A DNA stretch of 11,047 nt from Phoronis ovalis (Eukaryota; Phoronida; Phoronidae): positions 1 to 11,047 of the forward strand of contig JAOXYB010056968.1 of NCBI GenBank assembly GCA_028565635.1, in the 5' to 3' direction. Each line of letters starts with the position of its first letter. The stretch's first letter is position 1. This document shows, in pieces, positions 6,230 through 11,047 of this stretch. The position numbers and the translations under genes are program-made. The notes beneath the pieces are model-generated. The model was not told where the DNA came from. It did no database searches and saw only the letters and a program-made list of their open reading frames with translations.

Positions 6230-9200
6230 CTATAATAAAAAAATAATGAAATCAATGTCTTCTTTCACCTTTGACATGAGTTATTGCATATACTATGTAA
6301 ATATTCAAAGCCTTCAGAAAATTGCTGCTAGAAATGTACTTGCTAACATACATGTAGTTAACATAGTTTTGTAAATTGACTAAACCTCAGGGAGATAAAC
6401 ATGCAAAAATGGCTCTACACTAGTGCAACTCATTGCAGTTGTAACTTATTTTTCAATGAACTAGATCACTGACCTTTGCCAGTTCTGCTAAAGTTGCTTC
6501 ATCAGTTAATTCTACAGCAGTGTTCTCTGTGCTATAAGTGCCTGAAGGCTAAAACAAAAAATAAAAAGATGATGACATCAACAAATACAAATAAGTCCAA
6601 AGGAACTGATATGTTGACAAATGAACATCCATTCCAATATCTGGAAACAGATTTTTACTCCTCTTAATTAATTTTTGTTTAGTTTTCTGATATTTTCTAG
6701 TAAATGTTCCTCAACCTTATCTCGAGTCCTTTTTATGAAACATTAACTTTTTTGAAGTCTGGAAATCTCGTCAATTAAATTTGAAGTTACTTGTTGCTGT
6801 ACAACTCAACTAAGTTTTAACTAAAGGTTTGGATAAAATAAATACAAAATAGGATTTTTGGCTTCTAAAACCGTTTTTCAAATTTTGTGGAAAAGTAGAC
6901 TTGGAAAAGTCAAAACTTCACATAGAGGCAATTGGAAATGTGTGTTTTTGAAATATGAGGCTATTGAATAAAAAAATCTTTTACGACTTGGACCTGGTTT
7001 TTACAGGTTAAGATTAGGATGGTGGCACCACTCTGTATGCCATTGCTGATGCAATGGGTAACAGTATTGCACAACTCATTATTATTATTATTATTATTAA
7101 TAATAAGTTACCTATCCATAAGGATTTGTGTATGGTGTAACAAAGATATAAATGTCTTATTAAGAAACGATGAAAGGCTAGCTATTATTATAGTTTAAGT
7201 TGGCTGTTGAGACCGTCTCATCCAAGGTTACACATAAAAATCAGGCCTAAGTCTTGTGTTCAAAAACATTTTCAAATACCTCTAAGTGTCATTTAACTTT
7301 TTTCCATTTTTTCACAACTAAATTTGAAAAATTGTTTCAAAAGCCAATAACCTTGTATCTATTTTGACTCGAGCTATTAATTGTTGGTTCCCGTCTGAGT
7401 AGTAATCACACACCTTGTCTGTTTGCTTGATTGGGAAAATGTTGGAAAGTGTTGCAGCACAAGCATTACACATATCAACACCAGTTTGTTCATTCATACC
7501 ATCAAACTTCACTCGAAATCGTCTTGTTTCATGCTACAGAAGTGTGGATTTGAGACAGGCTTTATTTTCAATTTTAAAAGGGAACTACCATATGCGCAAA
7601 AATAACATAGACATCAATTTCTAATATGTCTTTCAAACATGTAAAAAGTCTTGTTATTTGCCTTTAAATCAGTATAAAATATGTCATCAAATCTAGTACA
7701 AATCTATGCAGCACATTCAGCACCACTAAATAAGCAAAGAATTATCAAACAATTGATTTGTTTATTTAAATGTTAATTTACCTTGATTTTATATAATATC
7801 AGCATGCTGTCACCTTTTTTTACCCCTCTCATCCAGACATGTGCATTATGGAGACTGTGATTTTCCTAAAATAAATATTCTGTTCAGTAAATGGTAAGCA
7901 TTTCGTACACATTTACATCAAACTGGGTTATTTTGTTAGATCTTGTAAAATAATTATTTAATTAAAATGATATAAGGGTCACTTATTTCCAGAACCCAGC
8001 ATTTGTGACACTATAAGCCCGCAGTCCCACTGCGATTATTTTACTTGCGAGTAGGTCTGCGAACAAATTTAAATTTGTCGCCTACAACATAACACTTGAT
8101 AGTTGTTATTATAACAAGTTAAAGCTGTTGTATTAGGTATATATGAGGGGGTAGGGGGTACCCCCAAGGTACAATGCTCGCACTTAAAAATTGCCAATGC
8201 TCGCTGCTCGCACTTAAGAAGAAAAATTGACAACCAAAAAAAAAAAAACCGTTTCCAAAAAAAAAGCGGTCGCCAAAAAACATTGACAACCAAAAAAAAA
8301 AACGTCAAAACAAAATAGTTCACTAAACTTAAAGAAAACATCCAAATTAATGTTCGCCAAAGACAATGCTCGCTGCTCGCACTTAACAGACCAAGGCAAT
8401 GCTCGCTGCTCGCACTTAACATACCAAATGCTCGCTGCTCGCGATACCCCCCCTACAGCCCTCGTATATAATAACATATTTTTACAAGAAATGTAATAGG
8501 ATTGACAGAGTCCAAATAAGATGCCAACATTTTAACAACTTTATTGCACTTAGGAAATATTCAAAACCAAGCATTTTTACAACAGTCATATCATATTTTT
8601 ATTTTCACAAAATAGAATATAAATTTTGTGTAATAATAATAAGGGATCTAACTTACAGCTTCTGCAAGGAATAAAATCTAAAAATAGTTGTATTTTCAGT
8701 GGTACCGCAGCCTAAGATCCCTTGTATATTAACTACTGGGAGCGATCAAAATTTGATCCTTCCAATTACAGACATGGGTCACAATTTGCTCCATCATGGG
8801 GAAATTATGGGTATTTTTTCATGTTTTGGGTATAAATTGGGTTTATTAGTAACCAATTCAGAAAACTAAACGGTAAACTAATTATGTTTTGATCCTGTTT
8901 CGAAATATTAAAAACATTTTCTGCAATTGCCTGACAATCCGGCAACCTCAATACATATGTGGTTTTGGTGTAAATCTGTGCCTAATATCTAGTATTATAT
9001 ATCTAGGTATAAACATGGTCACGATTTTTGTGATCGAGCATCAGGTCCCCACCAAAATCATAACCCTGGCTATGACCCCAGCTTGATTGTCTTGCAACCC
9101 TACTTTTAAGTGGGGTAATTAGAGCTATAACAAAGTATTATTATATTTTTTCTCATGACCATAAAGTTTTATCATAAAAGTTTTAGAAATCTGCTTATGT

Positions 9201-10318
9201 TTCTCATAAAAGTTGATCGGTAATTAAATTTCAGTGTATCTGCATGAACATTGTCAGTAAAGTTATATACATGTAGCTAGTTGAACTGACCAGTATTTCT
9301 GTTCCTTTGGTGACTAAGAAATGACAACTTTCAACAAGGCTCAACTTCAAGTCTTGGTTTTCACTGGTGAAAAACTAGAAAAGATATCAGCCAAATATCT
9401 TAACTAGATTATAATTAACATGCTTGTTAACAGTCGTCAGATCAGACAACTAACATTTGTTCACACATACTTCTCTTTTCCTAGCCTTTCCTAAACAGTA
9501 TTAGTTCTAGTTCTCAATTGGTAATTCAAAGAACTTCAAAACATGCATAAGTTCTACTAATTTACCCGGGGGGGGGGGGACTGCCATCCAAAGTGGCATA
9601 TGTGACAACAGGGTATGTTTCTCCCATAGCTGGCATGCAATGGGTATACGGTTTTGAGGCCTGGGCCTCACCCCTGTACCATAAATTTGCCAAGTACCCC
9701 CGGGCTAATTTATACTCCTGGTGGCATCACTCGACAACAAAATTGGTACACATGATAGTTAAAAAATTCACTGAAAAAGCCCGAAAAAAGGCATTTATTT
9801 CAAACTAAAATGCCATTCTATGAACTAAAAAAAGGGTCACTCTGACGAATTCCTCGAAAGCAAAAACAAGATATGTAACATTTCGTCATACAATTATAAT
9901 TAGTAATAGTATACACATACTTAGTAAGGAAAATTTAAAAGGGTGTATTTTTCACATAGGAACATCCTTTTCTTGTAAAATAAGGTCTAAAGTTCTGGAA
10001 ATACCCTTCCTTAGGGTATCATTTAAAAAATAACAAACTGCAATGACTTCATCTTTTTCTATTGACTAATGACACTGGGCTATACTAATTACTATTACTA
10101 ACAGACTTGGGAAGTTGGGTGGTGGAAACACCGTATAGGCCTACTATAAGTTGTATAAGTATAACTATAAAAATAAGATTTCTGCTGCAGATCATAAACA
10201 TTATGAAAACAAATACTGATACATAATTATTGCAAACCTTCCATTTCTCCGAAGCACTAATTCGTTCATCAATTTGAAAGCGAGCGTACTTTTCAAGACC
10301 ATAACTGTCATTTTTCAT
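6059..10318 (-). CDS. REC114: Meiotic recombination protein REC114 homologue, six exons, complete
   Basis: REC114 works in the nucleus of meiotic cells. With MEI4 and IHO1 it promotes double-strand breaks by the SPO11-TOPOVIBL complex on chromosome axes. Exons (minus strand) 10318-10238, 9374-9291, 7865-7782, 7533-7414, 6548-6474 and 6229-6059 join in phase 0 at every junction to give 204 residues. Residues about 7-115 match the PH-like domain: YARF near the start, CHFLVTKGTEIL, WMRGVKKGDSMLILYKIK and then RRFRVKFDG. From memory, mammalian REC114 has the same spacing from W..-V-R/K-K to FRVQF, 28 residues. Residues 176-204 (VRLCLTDSNFPAFVGQ, VEKELQKL) resemble the C-terminal helix that binds MEI4. 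Mammalian proteins are about 260 residues; this one has a shorter linker. No search was run, but five independent exons agreeing in phase and order make chance unlikely. Confidence 0.83.
6474..6548 (-). CDS. REC114: REC114 exon 5 (linker)
   Basis: The acceptor ttttttgttttag is followed by 25 codons, PSGTYSTENTAVELTDEA and TLAELAK, and the donor gtcagt. It is an acidic, Thr-rich linker with no diagnostic motif; identity rests on phase, order and the clean splice sites. Confidence 0.75.
6549..7413 (-). other. REC114: REC114 intron 4
   Basis: The boundaries are gtgtgt and ttgttttag. It holds an (ATT)n microsatellite at 7078-7098. No further exon with usable splice sites was found in it. Confidence 0.75.
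7078..7106. repeat. ATT trinucleotide microsatellite
   Basis: Seven ATT units (7078-7098) run into AATAATAA, so the tract can fold on itself. Confidence 0.9.
7414..7533 (-). CDS. REC114: REC114 exon 4
   Basis: The acceptor cacacttctgtag is needed because its TAG is in frame. The 40 codons begin HETRRFRVKFDGMNEQ and end CAATLSNIFPIKQTDK at the donor gtgtgt. The FRVKF strand followed by a Cys-containing helix completes the PH-like domain. A later GT after 31 more bases of open frame is possible but weaker. Confidence 0.82.
7782..7865 (-). CDS. REC114: REC114 exon 3
   Basis: The acceptor tatttattttag is followed by 28 codons, ENHSLHNAHVWMRGVKKG and DSMLILYKIK, and the donor gtaaat. E-x-x-S-L followed by W-M/L-K/R-x-V-K/R-K is the family pattern. 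An internal G|gtgaca would be a weaker donor and would leave the next exon out of frame, so it is not used here. Confidence 0.82.
8051..8085. repeat. Long imperfect hairpin with 16-bp perfect palindrome
   Basis: ACAAATTTAAATTTGT (8063-8078) is a perfect palindrome. The flanks GTAGG (8051-8055) and CCTAC (8081-8085), with CG next to the core, extend the stem with a small bulge. A second hairpin, CGCAGT-CCC-ACTGCG, lies just to the left (8020-8034). Confidence 0.8.
8140..8470. mobile_element. Foldback element carrying GCTCGCTGCTCGC repeats
   Basis: The left end, TATATGAGGGGGTAGGGGGT, resembles the reverse complement of the right end (TATATACGAGGG, then GTAGGGGGGTAT), giving imperfect inverted ends of about 25 bp. 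TATATA-type sequence borders both sides. Inside are repeats of AATGCTCGCTGCTCGCACTT: full copies at 8195-8217, 8364-8386 and 8397-8419, a shortened one at 8173-8187, and a partial one at 8426-8443. Between copies are A-runs, with ATTGACAACC followed by poly-A twice. It is probably a non-autonomous transposon with an internal minisatellite; the class is unknown. Confidence 0.6.
8641..8723. repeat. 83-bp unit with 9-bp perfect inverted ends
   Basis: AAGGGATCT (8641-8649) and AGATCCCTT (8715-8723) are exact reverse complements. No target duplication is visible. It may be a small transposon relic. Confidence 0.5.
8744..8758. repeat. 15-bp palindrome
   Basis: GATCAAA, one base, TTTGATC. Function unknown; it lies 20 bp from the preceding inverted repeat. 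Confidence 0.6.
9291..9374 (-). CDS. REC114: REC114 exon 2
   Basis: The acceptor gatatcttttctag has a good pyrimidine tract. The 28 codons read FFTSENQDLKLSLVESCHF and LVTKGTEIL, the first beta strands of the PH-like domain (family pattern: L-x-L-x-I/V-x-x-S-x-H-F-x-I-x-x-G). The donor is gtcagt. Confidence 0.82.
9375..10237 (-). other. REC114: REC114 intron 1
   Basis: An 863-bp intron with boundaries gtttgc and tcttttctag. It carries the 140-bp element at 9565-9704; the rest shows nothing I can name. Confidence 0.75.
9565..9704. mobile_element. 140-bp MITE with 8-bp target duplication (hAT-like)
   Basis: The element starts CCCGGGGG (a run of 12 G) then ACT, and ends AGTACCCCCGGG, whose reverse complement is CCCGGGGGTACT: short inverted ends. 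The 8-mer CTAATTTA abuts both sides exactly (9557-9564 and 9705-9712) as a direct repeat. An 8-bp duplication is typical of hAT and a few other superfamilies. The interior has a 7-bp stem (TGAGGCC-TG-GGCCTCA, 9655-9670) and no gene. Similar CCCGGGGG-ended repeats are, from memory, common in some marine invertebrate genomes. Confidence 0.78.
10238..10318 (-). CDS. REC114: REC114 exon 1 with start codon
   Basis: The ATG at 10318-10316 sits in gaaaaATGa (A at -3). The frame upstream stays open to a TAA near 10403 without another ATG, so this is the first possible start. It encodes MKNDSYGLEKYARFQIDER and then ISASEKWK, ending at the donor gtttgc (10237). L-K-YARF near the N-terminus followed by W is typical of REC114. 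Confidence 0.8.
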
Positions 10319-11047
10319 TTTTCCTTTCTCCGACTGAATGCAGACGACAAGTTTAGTGGCCTCTGGCGGTGCACAAGAAGTACTATCAGAGACACCAAGT
10401 TAAAGGAAAGGGAACTAAAAATCCAATATGGTTGACGAAAGAGAGATTTCCAGTTTCAAATACATTTCATTGCAAATTTTAAAACTGTAACAACTTTCGA
10501 GAGTCTTTTTAAGTAACAGTGGACCATCCACAGTTGGAGCTGTGCAATATAAAGCCGAGGTATGTCACTTTAATACAAATGCATTGGGTAAACGATTGAT
10601 TTTACGTAATAATCCTCGACAGAGCCCTTGGACTTTGAGTAAATTGATTGGACGAAGACAGGTTTATAGATATGACTATTTTATTTCCTGATCTGCCGCG
10701 GGATAGAGATTTCAAAACATACTGAGTTGTAGCTCACTTCTTGTTCTTTGGGAGATATTTTGCTTCAAGCTAGTGGAGCTAAGTCAACATTGGTAACGGA
10801 AAACATATCTAGAGGTAAGATTAATAATAATTAATATTTAATAACAAATTGCGTGGTTTGTAGGACTTCTTGCTTTTAATATTTTTCCTGTTGATAAACG
10901 GGATCTGGGTCCTTGGATGGTTGTTATGTTAATGCAGGTTATATAGACTATATATATTTAAAATATATATTGTAAACAAAATAATCAAAAAAGCAAATTC
11001 GAGAATAAAATTTCTGTATAGGACAGCTAGTTTTATGCCACAAAAAA
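10319..11047. other. REC114 upstream region; possible divergent first exon
   Basis: No coding exon could be identified in these 729 bp. On the + strand, short ORFs start at ATG 10428 (20 codons) and ATG 10672 (17 codons). A strong donor, AGAG|gtaaga, lies at 10815, with an open frame before it but no ATG. This would fit a 5' UTR exon of a divergent gene ending at 10814, but an acceptor or start site could not be fixed. No TATA box or other promoter element is claimed. Confidence 0.35.

Larger units (their letters stand above)
7866..9290 (-). other. REC114: REC114 intron 2
   Basis: A 1425-bp intron with boundaries gtcagt and tatttattttag. It is crowded with foldbacks: a hairpin at 8051-8085, a repeat-bearing element at about 8140-8470, an inverted pair at 8641-8723 and a palindrome at 8744-8758. 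The stretch 8759-9290 has G/T-rich runs such as TATGGGTATT and GGGTATAAATTGGG but no unit I can bound. Confidence 0.75.

Noticed and set aside
6476-6667. 63-codon + strand ORF
   Set aside because: It is antisense to REC114 exon 5 and Lys/Asn/Thr-rich from AT-rich sequence; the minus-strand reading has splice sites and correct phase.
7006-7075. Minus-strand reading through GTGGCACCAC near the microsatellite, tested as a REC114 exon
   Set aside because: It has no acceptor with a pyrimidine tract, and exons 4 and 5 already join in phase without it.
7415-7624. Two overlapping + strand ORFs
   Set aside because: They are antisense to REC114 exon 4 and have no family resemblance.
8173-8443. CRISPR-like repeat spacing
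   Set aside because: The units have very uneven gaps, some are truncated, and the context is an animal intron.
8069-8477. Overlapping minus-strand ORFs with Ser/Cys repeat peptides
   Set aside because: They read through the GCTCGCTGCTCGC repeats and A-runs of the foldback element; composition and overlap in two frames show they are not genes.
8889-9086. 65-codon + strand ORF
   Set aside because: It lies within REC114 intron 2 on the opposite strand, has a hydrophobic AT-driven composition and no motif.
9593-9808. 71-codon + strand ORF
   Set aside because: It lies mostly inside the 140-bp MITE and runs out into unrelated intron sequence.

Overview
The window is animal nuclear DNA: AT-rich, intron-dense, with no bacterial gene organisation. 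Nearly all coding sequence is cut into short exons (about 75 to 345 nt) bounded by GT/AG sites. The base composition, short introns and small foldback elements suggest a marine invertebrate (lophotrochozoan or hemichordate-like). That is an inference; the sequence shows nothing that fixes the species.

Left half (+ strand, 1-5901): the 3' end of a fibrocystin-L (PKHD1L1)-like gene. Nine exons join in one frame from 325 to the stop at 5630-5632 and give about 541 residues: the extracellular C-terminal region, one membrane helix and a 37-residue cytoplasmic tail ending S-F-V. The gene is cut off by the left edge; a further exon at about 110-197 is possible. Intron 4 holds an element of about 540 bp with long inverted ends. 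Introns 7 and 8 share a perfect 230-bp direct repeat flanking the membrane exon.

Right half (- strand, 10318 down to 6059): a complete small gene of six exons, all joined in phase 0, encoding 204 residues. I identify it as REC114, a meiotic DNA double-strand-break factor, from its PH-like N-terminal half and its C-terminal NFPAF motif. None of its exons forms a long ORF, so it is easily missed. Its introns hold a 140-bp transposon-like element with an 8-bp target duplication, an element carrying GCTCGCTGCTCGC repeats, a long hairpin, and other foldbacks.

The two genes converge tail to tail. Candidate polyadenylation signals suggest that their 3' UTRs may overlap between about 5766 and 5901. 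The last 730 bp (10319-11047) are the REC114 upstream region and may hold a non-coding first exon of a divergent gene. The two genes have unrelated known roles (cell-surface protein; meiotic recombination), and I see no evidence that they form a functional system.
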